DNA of 32,011 nt from Candidatus Thalassarchaeaceae archaeon (GTDB lineage Archaea > Thermoplasmatota > Poseidoniia > Poseidoniales > Thalassarchaeaceae): NCBI GenBank assembly GCA_023700245.1, contig JAJPRE010000017.1:1-32011 (forward strand), read 5' to 3'. The notes under the pieces were generated by a model. That model was not told the origin of the DNA. It did no database searches and saw only the letters and a list, made by a program, of their open reading frames with translations. Positions within the stretch are counted from its first letter, which is position 1. Each line of letters starts with the position of its first letter. Of the stretch, positions 1 to 9,142 are shown one piece after another. The translations under genes and the position numbers were made by a program.

Positions 1-1690
1 TTCCATTGCTACTTAATAATAATATTCCAGGAATTAAAATTCCAATTCCAAATAATAGATATGAAAATCCAATTGGATCACCAACCGGTGAAAATATATA
101 TTCAATTCCATTTATATCCAATGATCTAAATGATTTTATTGAATTAATTATCATTACCAATCCACCTTTTACTTCAAATCCTACAAATTCAGGTATGCCA
201 ATTATTAAAAATAAGCCCAAACTTCTTGTCAAAAATAATCTATTATTGTCAGGAATAATCAATCCAAAGAGCCCTTCTTTGTCATTTAATTCTTTATTTA
301 TCTTATTTTTTGTATAAATTTCTATAAATTTAATTAAAGCCAATGATATTATTATTGTTATGGGTGCAAATATTAAATTTCCATAATGTCTAGAAATTAA
401 CACAGAAAATGGAATTATAAGCCAAGAGAAAAATATGACCCTTTCTAAGTGGCTTTCAATCATATCTTTCAATGATGTTGGAGCAGTTTTACACATAGCT
501 AATGTGATTCCAATTAAAAATCCAAATAAAATTCCAAACCCAACAATTTTCATTGTCGCAATTAATCCGTCAAGCATCCAAGGGGCATACTTCTCAACAA
601 ATGTGCCAAAATTATTAAATTCCTCTATCTCAAAACCTACGGATTGATCTAAACCTTCTGTACATCCATATTCATTTTGTGCCGTTAATAATATTAATCC
701 CCTATTGCCTACTGCAACTCCGCAGTAGCCATCTATGAACGTCAAATCATTGATAATATCGGTCATCCCATTTGATATGAGTGATAGATTATGTTCTTCA
801 AATGTATTCCCTCCATCTTTACTAGTCGCAACATAGTTAGTGCCTGTTATGATGACTTTGAGTGGATTAATTGCTTTAATTTTTATAAAATTAATTTCAC
901 TATCTGTTATTCTATCTGCATTAACTAAATCCCAATCAAAACCAATGCTAGTTTCTAAATTTCTTGAAATTAATATATCTCCTGAATCAGTTATTGCATA
1001 TGCTTTAGAACTACTAAACAAATCAATTGAATTAATATTAGAATCCTTTAATTCTTCCGGAATTTCTATTAATTCCCAGTTATCTCCTCCATCAATAGTC
1101 GTCAAAATTAGCCCACTATCTCCAACTATTATCCCGTTTAATCCGTTATTTGAATCTACAAATGATATAGAATTAAACTCATTTGAAATATCAAATTTTT
1201 CCTCATCCCAACTTATGCCATCATAATTCCATAGTGTGCTATTATTTGTAATTACAAAAATAGAATCTTCAGACGATATCGCCACACCTTTTAGATTTGT
1301 TAAAATTCCGGGAATCGAAATATCCTTCCATCCATTATCTGCAGTTAGTTGAATTACTTTACCCTTATCTCCAACAACAACTAAATTACCATTCAAGTAA
1401 TCTGATGATGTTAAATTTTCATTAGTAATTTGATTATTTATGCTCCAAGTTATTCCCTTATCATTACTATTCATTATTAATCCATTTTTTCCAAATGCCC
1501 ACACTTTTTCTCCTTCAGTAGCTATTACATTTACAATGTCTTTTTCAACATCTGAATTAACTATCTCCCATCCGCTTTCTATGCTATTTTGACCTTGTAC
1601 TTGCGTAGAAGTAATTAATATTATTAATATTAAAAATACAATTAAAAATGGTTTAATGGAACTTTTCGAATCAAATTCCGCCCTTCTCAT
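1..1690 (-). CDS. Ycf48-like beta-propeller fused to amino-acid ABC permease (partial)
   Basis: The start is ATG at 1690. The reading frame stays open to the left edge, giving at least 563 codons with the C-terminus missing. Residues about 14-34 are a hydrophobic signal or anchor (PFLIVFLILIILITSTQVQG). Residues about 40-340 carry repeated blades with G-x-x-G-x-I/L-x-x-T/S patterns followed by D-G/K-G-x-x-W (NDKGITW, TIDGGDNWEL, SKDGGNTFEE), the BNR/Ycf48-type sialidase-like propeller signature. From about residue 370 the text changes to GLIATMKIVGFGILFGFLIG followed by ITLAMCKTA, which matches the first membrane helix of His/Gln/Arg-type amino-acid ABC permeases. More hydrophobic segments follow up to the edge. 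The EAA loop expected later in such permeases is not reached. The likely role is amino-acid uptake with an external propeller next to the channel. Propeller and permease start are each recognisable. The meaning of the fusion is inference, and I know of no described family with this arrangement. Confidence 0.72.
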   Translation of the reverse strand, partial: MRRAEFDSKSSIKPFLIVFLILIILITSTQVQGQNSIESGWEIVNSDVEKDIVNVIATEGEKVWAFGKNGLIMNSNDKGITWSINNQITNENLTSSDYLNGNLVVVGDKGKVIQLTADNGWKDISIPGILTNLKGVAISSEDSIFVITNNSTLWNYDGISWDEEKFDISNEFNSISFVDSNNGLNGIIVGDSGLILTTIDGGDNWELIEIPEELKDSNINSIDLFSSSKAYAITDSGDILISRNLETSIGFDWDLVNADRITDSEINFIKIKAINPLKVIITGTNYVATSKDGGNTFEEHNLSLISNGMTDIINDLTFIDGYCGVAVGNRGLILLTAQNEYGCTEGLDQSVGFEIEEFNNFGTFVEKYAPWMLDGLIATMKIVGFGILFGFLIGITLAMCKTAPTSLKDMIESHLERVIFFSWLIIPFSVLISRHYGNLIFAPITIIISLALIKFIEIYTKNKINKELNDKEGLFGLIIPDNNRLFLTRSLGLFLIIGIPEFVGFEVKGGLVMIINSIKSFRSLDINGIEYIFSPVGDPIGFSYLLFGIGILIPGILLLSSNG

Positions 1691-1803
1691 TTGTTTCCCT
1701 TAAATCCGGATTAAGAGATAGGATATAGAACCCTCGCATTGAAAATTATGTCACGAACTTGAAAAAAATCATCAGTAATGTTCAAGTCCTTATTTCTTTT
1801 CAG
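1691..1803. promoter_or_regulatory. Divergent promoter region, propeller-permease / purC
   Basis: This gap separates two divergently transcribed genes. It holds a perfect 10-bp palindrome, AATCCGGATT, at 1703-1712, 13 bp before the minus-strand start codon. It also holds a TATA-like GGATATAGAA at 1731-1740 that could act in either direction. The minus-strand gene has a purine-rich AAGGGAA just ahead of its ATG, usable as a weak ribosome binding site. Promoter assignment rests on spacing and A/T pattern only. Confidence 0.3.
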
Positions 1804-2721
1804 ATGTACATGGGCGAACTAATTTATGAAGGAAAAGTTAAACAAGTTTGGAGTACTGACTCTCCAGATCTAATTGAATTTAGATATACTGATCAAATCA
1901 GTGCTTTTGATCAAATAATTCCTAGTTTAATCCCTAGAAAAGGTGAATCCTTGAATCGTACTTCTGCTCATTGGTTTAAGATGGTTGAAGATGCAGGCAT
2001 TTGTAAAACTCATGTTGTTGAAGTTAATGCACCTGATAGGATTATAGCTAGGAAATTCAAGGTCATTAAGGAACCAGGCGCGATTCCAAGGGATGCTGAA
2101 AATGTATTTGTACCCTTAGAAGTAATATGTAGACATTATTTGGCTGGTTCTGGTTGGAGGAGATATCAGCGAGGAGATGTAGGGTCAGAAGAGTTTGGTT
2201 TTGACTCAGGCATTGAGTTATATGAAGGAATTAAATTGAATAGGCCTTACCTTGAAGTATCTACTAAATTTGAAAAATTTGACAGATTATTAACTAGGGA
2301 AGAGGCATTATCTATCTCCAACATATCTGATGATGAATTCGATAGTATAATGAGAATTGTTATAAAAATTGATGAAATCATTAACAAAGAGGCTCTTTCT
2401 AGGGGGTTAATTCATGTTGATGGTAAAAAAGAATTCGCTTTAGGGAAAAATAGAGAACCAGTATTAGTTGATTCCTTCGGAACTTTGGATGAAGATAGGT
2501 GGTGGGATGCAGATGCATATGATAAAGGGCAAATAATTCAATTATCAAAGGAATCAGTCCGTCAATATTACCTTGAATCCGGGCACCACGATTCTCTTTA
2601 CAAAGCTAGAGAAACTGGTGCTATTGACCCTCCAATACCTGAGCTACCAGATAAAATTATTTCTTCAACTTCTAAGTTATATGCCGATATGTTTGAAAGA
2701 TTAACAGGTAACAAGTTTTAG
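1804..2721 (+). CDS. purC: Phosphoribosylaminoimidazole-succinocarboxamide synthase (SAICAR synthetase)
   Basis: PurC joins CAIR and aspartate with ATP to make SAICAR in cytosolic purine synthesis. The N-terminus MGELIYEGKVKQVW is the family's first strand with the ATP-binding glycine turn. It is followed by DQISAFDQ, FVPLEVICRHYLAGSGWRR (the substrate-binding region), VDGKKEFAL and the C-terminal VDSFGTLDEDRWWD, which corresponds to the D-E-x-x-T-P-D-x-S-R-x-W region of other PurC proteins. Length is about 305 aa, on the long side of the family. ATG at 1804 and ATG at 1810 are both possible starts. The frame extends upstream to a TTG at 1759, but those residues do not resemble the family. 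The 3' end lies 2 bp from the end of the convergent gene. No other purine gene is in view. Confidence 0.95.
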   Translation: MYMGELIYEGKVKQVWSTDSPDLIEFRYTDQISAFDQIIPSLIPRKGESLNRTSAHWFKMVEDAGICKTHVVEVNAPDRIIARKFKVIKEPGAIPRDAENVFVPLEVICRHYLAGSGWRRYQRGDVGSEEFGFDSGIELYEGIKLNRPYLEVSTKFEKFDRLLTREEALSISNISDDEFDSIMRIVIKIDEIINKEALSRGLIHVDGKKEFALGKNREPVLVDSFGTLDEDRWWDADAYDKGQIIQLSKESVRQYYLESGHHDSLYKARETGAIDPPIPELPDKIISSTSKLYADMFERLTGNKF

Positions 2722-2723
2722 TA

Positions 2724-3350
2724 TCATGAATGTTTTCTCATTAAAATACCGCATTCACGTCTTTCAGCAGATTTTAATAACTTAACTAAATTCTTGAATA
2801 TCTCTTGAATTCCTCCATCATAAGGCTCGTCTGCAGAGACTATCCATTTACCCTTCTGTATGATTAATTTTAATTCACCCACTTCAGCATAATTCAACCA
2901 TCCCATCATTTCTAGTCCTGCGATTCCCTTATCATATCCCTTTAGGCCTAAATCTTCTTCAGATAAACCATTCATAAGTTTATGCAGTAACTCATGTAAT
3001 CTGCTTTCATGATCTTCTTGGGATGTGTAAGTTAATAGATATTTTATTGCATTGCCATCAGAAGTAGGAAATCTACCTATTCTTTCTATTATGTTATTTT
3101 TATCTAACGGTATTGGTGCACCTCCATCTGATTGCCAATCCATCACCGAAATAAAAAGAATTGTTGCTTTATCCATTTTTGGGGCCTTACTATTTTGAAG
3201 TTTAGGAAATGACTCAATATTACTAACTAATGATAACAATTCTTCATGTTCACCATCAAAACTCATCTCGATTGGCTTTATGATGGACTCTATGTCTAAC
3301 TTGGTTGGGTCAAAGGTATAGAATGCACTCGGCTGTATGTTCCTATTCAT
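2724..3350 (-). CDS. Hypothetical protein, 208 aa, downstream of giant surface protein
   Basis: I do not recognise this family. The protein is soluble-looking, with no signal peptide or membrane segment. The middle contains KATILFISVMDW, a likely buried strand, then a helical stretch around residues 110-140 (HESRLHELLHKLMNGLSEED). The end is basic (SAERRECGILMRKHS). It starts 14 bp after the stop of the 1,925-codon surface-protein gene on the same strand, so the two are probably co-transcribed. It may support that protein from the cytoplasmic side, but that is inference from position alone. The coding call rests on full-length openness, operon fit and natural composition. The 3' end is 2 bp from the purC stop, with no room for a separate terminator. 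Confidence 0.7.
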   Translation of the reverse strand: MNRNIQPSAFYTFDPTKLDIESIIKPIEMSFDGEHEELLSLVSNIESFPKLQNSKAPKMDKATILFISVMDWQSDGGAPIPLDKNNIIERIGRFPTSDGNAIKYLLTYTSQEDHESRLHELLHKLMNGLSEEDLGLKGYDKGIAGLEMMGWLNYAEVGELKLIIQKGKWIVSADEPYDGGIQEIFKNLVKLLKSAERRECGILMRKHS

Positions 3351-3364
3351 GATGTCATCTCTTT

Positions 3365-6300
3365 CTACTCGTCCAGACGGATGCGCTTCAACCTACGTTC
3401 GAAATCATCCAACATTTCGTCTTCATTTTCATCATCCTTTACATCTTCTTTTACACTGGAAATTTGTTGTAATGTTTCCTCCTGATTGACAGTTGGCTTT
3501 ATCTCAATTTCATCTTGCTTAGATCCCTCTAACTTGATATTAGGAATTACTAATTTAGATTCTGTATTCGATAAAATTCTATTTCTTATTGCATTCTGAG
3601 TCATTTCTTCAAATTCTTTCATTTCTTTTCGATTTTTAAGTATCCATGCCCCAGCACCAAATAATATTATTATGGTAAATGCAGTAATTAAACTTAAAGA
3701 CGTAATTATATTTCTTTTATCATTAATTAATCCTCCATTAAGTACCTTTCTTATCTCATTATCTGCTTGATTTGAATCAATATCCCAAGGGAACGCACAA
3801 CCTATTGTGACGGTAACTTCAGATCCATCGGGAATTTCAATAGGCCTATCGAATTTAGTTTTTGGAGTAAGTATGACTCGTGTACTCATATCAATCTTTT
3901 TTGTAGATTCATAGTCGTCAACTTTTAGAGTTATTTTACAATCTGCTGCTAATAGTTGACTGTGCCCATATCTCTCGGCAGTTATCTCAACGACCTGATT
4001 ATTTCCCGTTCCAATCAAATCAATGGACGTTAAGCCAATATTCCAATTAGTTTTTCTGATATCGAAATCTTTTTCAAAATTATTGATTTCAAAACCTTTG
4101 GAATCTAATATTCTAATTTTCAGAGTTCTCACTCCTGGCTCTGGATTCCAATTTTCTGCAGTTAAATTAATCATCATCTCATTTTCAATATTATTTGCTG
4201 AGCCCAATTTTAAATCTATTAGTTTTCCTTTATCGTCTGTAAGTATAATGGTATATGAAAAAGTATTGTTACCGGGCGCTATGGTACATGAGGAATTAAT
4301 ATTGCCAACTACTCCGGTTATTGAACAATCTGTTGATCTCGAGTTTATCTGATATGAATTTAATATGTATCGTAATTTATCATCATCATTAATTGATAAA
4401 TTACCATATTCTATTCCATTTACCTTGGAAGGAAATAAGATTCCCAACTCTGTCCATTCTAATATATTTCCTTGATTATCTTTGATTATATCTTGATCTT
4501 CTATTATTCCATTAATTTTCATTTCCACGCTATCGCCCAAATATGAATTTATAAATGGAGAATCACTCCATGAAAACTTACTAAATTTGGTATCTAAGAA
4601 GATTTCTTCTTGGTTACCTCTTCCATCATATGCTAATATTCTAATTGTCTTTACGTCCCCATTCCAATCGTCCGAAGGTATTAATTTTAAAGGCAATCCT
4701 AATTGTTCATTTGATGCCAAAACAATTTTATCTGGGCCATAAACTTCCCACCCTTGGGGTAAACTAAGTAATTGTAATGTTATTGTTGTCGGGGAATTTC
4801 CATGATTTTTTAAAGAAACAAGTGGATATCCTCCCGATGATGATAAAATCCAAGAATCATGTTCAATCATAGAAAAATTATATGTTGCCGCAATCCTAAT
4901 TGGTAATGTAATCTCAGATGTTGCACTTGAATCTCCTTCTCTTATTCTGACATGTAATTCAACAGATTTTCCATAAAGGGCAGTTTCAGGGGCTGTAATA
5001 TTCAAAATCAATTGTGCATAACTCCCAGGTAAAATTATTGGTAAATCAAGAGGTGCTACTACTTCCCACCCACTTTCACCTACAATCCAGACCGATACAT
5101 AAGGCTTGGATTCCATATTTCCAAGCTGGACTATTGTTAACTCTACTTGGGACCCGTTTTCCTCTATCTCTAAATTGGCATCACTCGCCATTACATTCCA
5201 TTCCGGGACATGGTTTACTCCAACTTGGAAAGAAAAAGTTCCTACTTCCTCTTCATTTGATAATGCATAGATCATCACATTCATCATTGAACCAACCAAT
5301 GCCTCTTGTGGGATTTCAACATATATTTTCATTTCAGTGGTATCATTCACTAGAACCTCATCTTCTGAATCATCTGACACAATCCAACCAATGCTCGAAT
5401 CTCCGCTCATGAGGTTTAATTCTATTGAGGAAACTAACTTTATATCATCAATCATATTTCCTAAATTACGGGCACTCACATTTACTTCAATTGTACTACC
5501 GGGGTCGATGCCATATTCGTTTCCAATTATTTCATCTCCATTAATTCTTGCATCTATGGACCATAAATGATCTTGCTTGGCTTGAGTTATGAATGTCTTT
5601 GAATCTTTGATTAAAGGATCTCCTATTGATTTCATTATTATCTCTATGTTGATATTAACTCTGGCAGGAGTCGAAGGAGGGAATAATATCGTAATGGGAA
5701 TTGACCTCAGGCTCCCCGCCTCTAGGGTTAATGGGTTATTTGAAAACGTAACAATTATGCCAGGATCCGAAGTAAGATTCTGATCAAATAATACCTTGTG
5801 GGACATTTCAAATGAATCTTCACCATTTCCTTGATTCTCCAGTCTTAAAATAACCAACTTTTCTTCATTTATATCTATGTAACTCGGAACTTCAATTGGA
5901 GATGATATTGTCAATGATGCGCTGTAAATTTGTAAAACTTCTAATGAAAATCTGAGTGTAAGGCCAGATGAAATGCCAGATTCACTAAATAAATGATACA
6001 TTGGAGGGGAATTATGAGGCACATTTAGCATAATTTTTCCAATGCTTCTAGATCCTGGTTCGCCCTGAATAGTTATATTTTCACTATTTGATGATACTTG
6101 TCCAGAATAATTCCAATCCCATCCATTTATTGCCATTCCCATTTCACTCAATGACCAATTTAGATATCCTTCATTGTTGGGAATATCGGCAGTTATTATC
6201 CACTCTAATTCTTCTGTAGGAACTGATCTTAAGTGATTTATTTCTACTATCACTCTGGATGCAATAAATGTTAATATTATTGTTTGACATATTTCTTCTT

Positions 6301-9142
6301 CGTTATTGCCTACACACATTATCAAAGGAGTAGTTACTATTTCTCCATATTCTACATTACTAGGTACAATTATATTTGCTGTCATTTCTTTAGATTCTCC
6401 AGGATTCAGTATCAATGCAGCTTCTTCTTCTCCTTCGGAATTAAATAATTTTAAATCCGAGCCCCAATTTGTATTATCCCAAGAAATTGAAATTTGATTC
6501 TCTAATGCATTTCCTACATTTTCAATAATTATCCAAGTTGCCGCATATTCTCCTAATAATCCATATCCCTGACTTAGGGCAGTTCCATCAGGCCCTCTCA
6601 GAGATAACCCTCTAGTTCTATTAGCCTCTATGGCAATAGTTGATTCAACACTAATATTATTATCTTGATCTAGTGACAATTTCAGTATAAGAAAACCTGA
6701 GTCAGAGCCTAATGCATCATTAGGTGCATTAACATTTATTTCAGGGTTCCAAGTACCTCCTACGTCAATTTCTACATTTTGTAATTCTGTTCCCGGTGCC
6801 GTATTCCAACTCCATCCTGGGGGTAAATTAGTTGAATCTATTTCGATACTCCATATCCCTGATAACCTTCCATTTGATCTTATAGTTGGACTTACGATAT
6901 TGCTCTCTCCAGGATTTACTCTAATTGGGTCAGTAGAGATCTCAAATGAGGCATTATAAGTAGGAATTATTGACAAAGTTTTTATTTGAAAATCATTATC
7001 ATAACGAGTTTGGGATATATTCTTGTAGGGATCCAACCTTAATTCAAAAGTATGTTCTCCTAGATCTCCGGACCATTCGACTTCAAAACTGGCAAATGAG
7101 CCAGGTCCTGTGGGGTCTATGGGTTGTAAATTTCCTGACCTATGCCTTCCAATTTCTTCTCCATCTGCATAAAGGATGGCATCAACGCCCTCTTCCGTTA
7201 TTTCAGTACCCGAATTTTCAAAGAAAGCAGTAATGGTAACTATTTCCCCAGGATCAGGGGCGTTTGGATTAAATTCTATACTTCTATTATCAGTTAATGG
7301 CCTAACATCGGGCATTCCTGTGGATATTACGATATTTCCAATGGCGATATCTAATGTTGCATCGCCATCTAAGTCAGCCAAAGAAGGAGTTGACCATACT
7401 CTATTACTCAATTCTAGCTGATTAGTCCATTCTGAATTAATTGATGAAGATGTGCCTTCTTCGCCATCAAATGCCCATAATGTCCTGCCATATGCTACTA
7501 TAATTTCTTGTTCACTCTGCCCGTCAATGTCCATCCAACTTACTGCAGCTACTGCAATTTCGTCATTGGGAGTCCCACTGCTTTGTTCTAAATCTCTATT
7601 CCAAACTTGGTACGGAAATGTCCCACTAACATCATGACATCCTACTTCACCATGCCTTGCAGTCGTCGTTTGCCACCATGTTATCCAGCATACTCTGTCG
7701 TGTATGCTGTCATTATCTGTATCGATGGCAGTAGGTGGCGCATCGGCATATCCATTTACTGAATTAAAACTCCACAATTCTTCTCCATCACTGATTTCTA
7801 AGCCTCGATATTCTGCACCATCAGCACTGGCTGAGCCATCCGCATCAGTTGGTATGGTAATTATCATTTCCGGAACGCTGTCAGAATCTAAATTGGCTAT
7901 TATTGGGCCAGGTAATCGAATATGGGGGACATCATTGTCACCATCAATATTATTCATACTTAATCCTCCGTCCCAACTAGAATCTCCGGTATCTGATTCT
8001 ATTTTCCAAATCCACATCCCTCCACTATTTGCTTCAATCGTTGTAAGTAGAATATATGCTGTAGAATCATCAGTCTGTGCAAAAGCAGGATCTGATGGGT
8101 GGCTGCCCTTATCTAGGCTAACTTGCCAAATTGGATTAGGTGCAATTGTTGCTGGTAATGGTAATGCTAGTACTACAGGATCATCCGTTATTTTATCAAT
8201 CAATGTCAATACTAGTTCAGCATCTCCATCTAAATCTAAATCAGCTAATAATGGCTGAGTTGTCGGCCTATGATTTCCTAAAATATTGCTAACATATGGC
8301 CCTTCATCACTGCCGATTTGCAATGTTTCATCACTCCAAGTCCAAAGAATTTCAGATGAATGACTACCTGCAGACCATCCTGTTACTGAGCAAGAAAGTC
8401 TTGGCGACCAAGCTTCAACAAATAATGATCCACCAGCATCATATGTAACAATAATTTCTTGTTTTCCATCATTGTCAATATCTACTATAACTGGTGAAGA
8501 TTTTATTTTTTCAGTTGCCCCTAAATCAACTTGCCATGCCAAATCAGCATCTTCGCCTTCAATAATCCTCAAAAAACTGTGATCAGTCCCAGAAACTTCA
8601 TCAGTTTGGATTATTATTATGAATAATGACTCCTCTCCACATCTCTGATTAGCTTCAATATCCTTAGTTATTGAATTTTCAAGATTTGCAATGGGCGTAG
8701 CAAGGGCATCAGTTCCAATTTCATAATTCCCATATTCCCAATTAATTTTTGGATCTATTATTGATAATAATTCTGATGCATTACTGGGATGCTCAAGCCC
8801 CGCTCCTCCTTCAGGGCCGTGGAGTGGTACATCTCCTAATCTATCTCCAGTTCTACCAAATTGCGGCCATGCCTGACCTCCATCTGACCACACTTCTACA
8901 GAATTGTCTGAAGTATTCAATTTCTCTACAATCGTAATACTAAATTCATTTGAATTAATTAAAGGTGCCAAGCTGACTAATAGCATAACCAAAGTAATAA
9001 CTATCGTTTTACACATATTTCCAAAATGGTCATGTGTGCTTCCGACTCTCACAGAATTCATATGGGCTTCCGAATCTTCTTGAACATTCGCACTAATTGG
9101 ACTGATAGCACTATGGTCTGTGCATGTTATTGATAATATCAA
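3365..9142 (-). CDS. Giant membrane-anchored surface protein: FG-GAP-like propeller, CARDB-like and beta-sandwich repeats
   Basis: The protein has 1,925 codons from the first ATG. The export signal is residues 43-64 (MCKTIVITLVMLLVSLAPLI), so ATG at 9061 or 9016 could be the real start. Residues 90-605 begin with WPQFGRTGDRLGD, a PQQ/propeller-type opening. They carry calcium-loop repeats of the FG-GAP/VCBS kind: VDIDNDGKQEIIV (220-232), ADLDLDGDAELVLT (300-313), ANLDSDSVPEMII, DIDGQSEQEIIVAYG and ADLDGDATLDIAIGN (589-603). Residues 612-725 resemble a CARDB adhesion module. About 1,080 further residues are beta-sandwich repeats with N-P-G-E-S, W-x-I and L-x-x-G phrases typical of NEW3-like modules. 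A TM segment at about 1812-1835 is followed by a charged 89-residue cytoplasmic tail ending in ERRLKRIRLDE. Likely role: adhesion or binding of an extracellular polymer. The substrate is unknown. Confidence 0.85.
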   Translation of the reverse strand: MILSITCTDHSAISPISANVQEDSEAHMNSVRVGSTHDHFGNMCKTIVITLVMLLVSLAPLINSNEFSITIVEKLNTSDNSVEVWSDGGQAWPQFGRTGDRLGDVPLHGPEGGAGLEHPSNASELLSIIDPKINWEYGNYEIGTDALATPIANLENSITKDIEANQRCGEESLFIIIIQTDEVSGTDHSFLRIIEGEDADLAWQVDLGATEKIKSSPVIVDIDNDGKQEIIVTYDAGGSLFVEAWSPRLSCSVTGWSAGSHSSEILWTWSDETLQIGSDEGPYVSNILGNHRPTTQPLLADLDLDGDAELVLTLIDKITDDPVVLALPLPATIAPNPIWQVSLDKGSHPSDPAFAQTDDSTAYILLTTIEANSGGMWIWKIESDTGDSSWDGGLSMNNIDGDNDVPHIRLPGPIIANLDSDSVPEMIITIPTDADGSASADGAEYRGLEISDGEELWSFNSVNGYADAPPTAIDTDNDSIHDRVCWITWWQTTTARHGEVGCHDVSGTFPYQVWNRDLEQSSGTPNDEIAVAAVSWMDIDGQSEQEIIVAYGRTLWAFDGEEGTSSSINSEWTNQLELSNRVWSTPSLADLDGDATLDIAIGNIVISTGMPDVRPLTDNRSIEFNPNAPDPGEIVTITAFFENSGTEITEEGVDAILYADGEEIGRHRSGNLQPIDPTGPGSFASFEVEWSGDLGEHTFELRLDPYKNISQTRYDNDFQIKTLSIIPTYNASFEISTDPIRVNPGESNIVSPTIRSNGRLSGIWSIEIDSTNLPPGWSWNTAPGTELQNVEIDVGGTWNPEINVNAPNDALGSDSGFLILKLSLDQDNNISVESTIAIEANRTRGLSLRGPDGTALSQGYGLLGEYAATWIIIENVGNALENQISISWDNTNWGSDLKLFNSEGEEEAALILNPGESKEMTANIIVPSNVEYGEIVTTPLIMCVGNNEEEICQTIILTFIASRVIVEINHLRSVPTEELEWIITADIPNNEGYLNWSLSEMGMAINGWDWNYSGQVSSNSENITIQGEPGSRSIGKIMLNVPHNSPPMYHLFSESGISSGLTLRFSLEVLQIYSASLTISSPIEVPSYIDINEEKLVILRLENQGNGEDSFEMSHKVLFDQNLTSDPGIIVTFSNNPLTLEAGSLRSIPITILFPPSTPARVNINIEIIMKSIGDPLIKDSKTFITQAKQDHLWSIDARINGDEIIGNEYGIDPGSTIEVNVSARNLGNMIDDIKLVSSIELNLMSGDSSIGWIVSDDSEDEVLVNDTTEMKIYVEIPQEALVGSMMNVMIYALSNEEEVGTFSFQVGVNHVPEWNVMASDANLEIEENGSQVELTIVQLGNMESKPYVSVWIVGESGWEVVAPLDLPIILPGSYAQLILNITAPETALYGKSVELHVRIREGDSSATSEITLPIRIAATYNFSMIEHDSWILSSSGGYPLVSLKNHGNSPTTITLQLLSLPQGWEVYGPDKIVLASNEQLGLPLKLIPSDDWNGDVKTIRILAYDGRGNQEEIFLDTKFSKFSWSDSPFINSYLGDSVEMKINGIIEDQDIIKDNQGNILEWTELGILFPSKVNGIEYGNLSINDDDKLRYILNSYQINSRSTDCSITGVVGNINSSCTIAPGNNTFSYTIILTDDKGKLIDLKLGSANNIENEMMINLTAENWNPEPGVRTLKIRILDSKGFEINNFEKDFDIRKTNWNIGLTSIDLIGTGNNQVVEITAERYGHSQLLAADCKITLKVDDYESTKKIDMSTRVILTPKTKFDRPIEIPDGSEVTVTIGCAFPWDIDSNQADNEIRKVLNGGLINDKRNIITSLSLITAFTIIILFGAGAWILKNRKEMKEFEEMTQNAIRNRILSNTESKLVIPNIKLEGSKQDEIEIKPTVNQEETLQQISSVKEDVKDDENEDEMLDDFERRLKRIRLDE

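Noticed and set aside
1759-1803. Upstream TTG extension of purC
   Set aside because: Residues before MYMGELIYEGK do not resemble PurC, and no ribosome site precedes the TTG.
7704-8258. Long plus-strand open frame (184 codons) inside the giant minus-strand gene
   Set aside because: It is the shadow of the opposite strand: the minus frame has clear calcium-loop propeller repeats here, and the plus frame has low-complexity Ser/Ile/Pro text.
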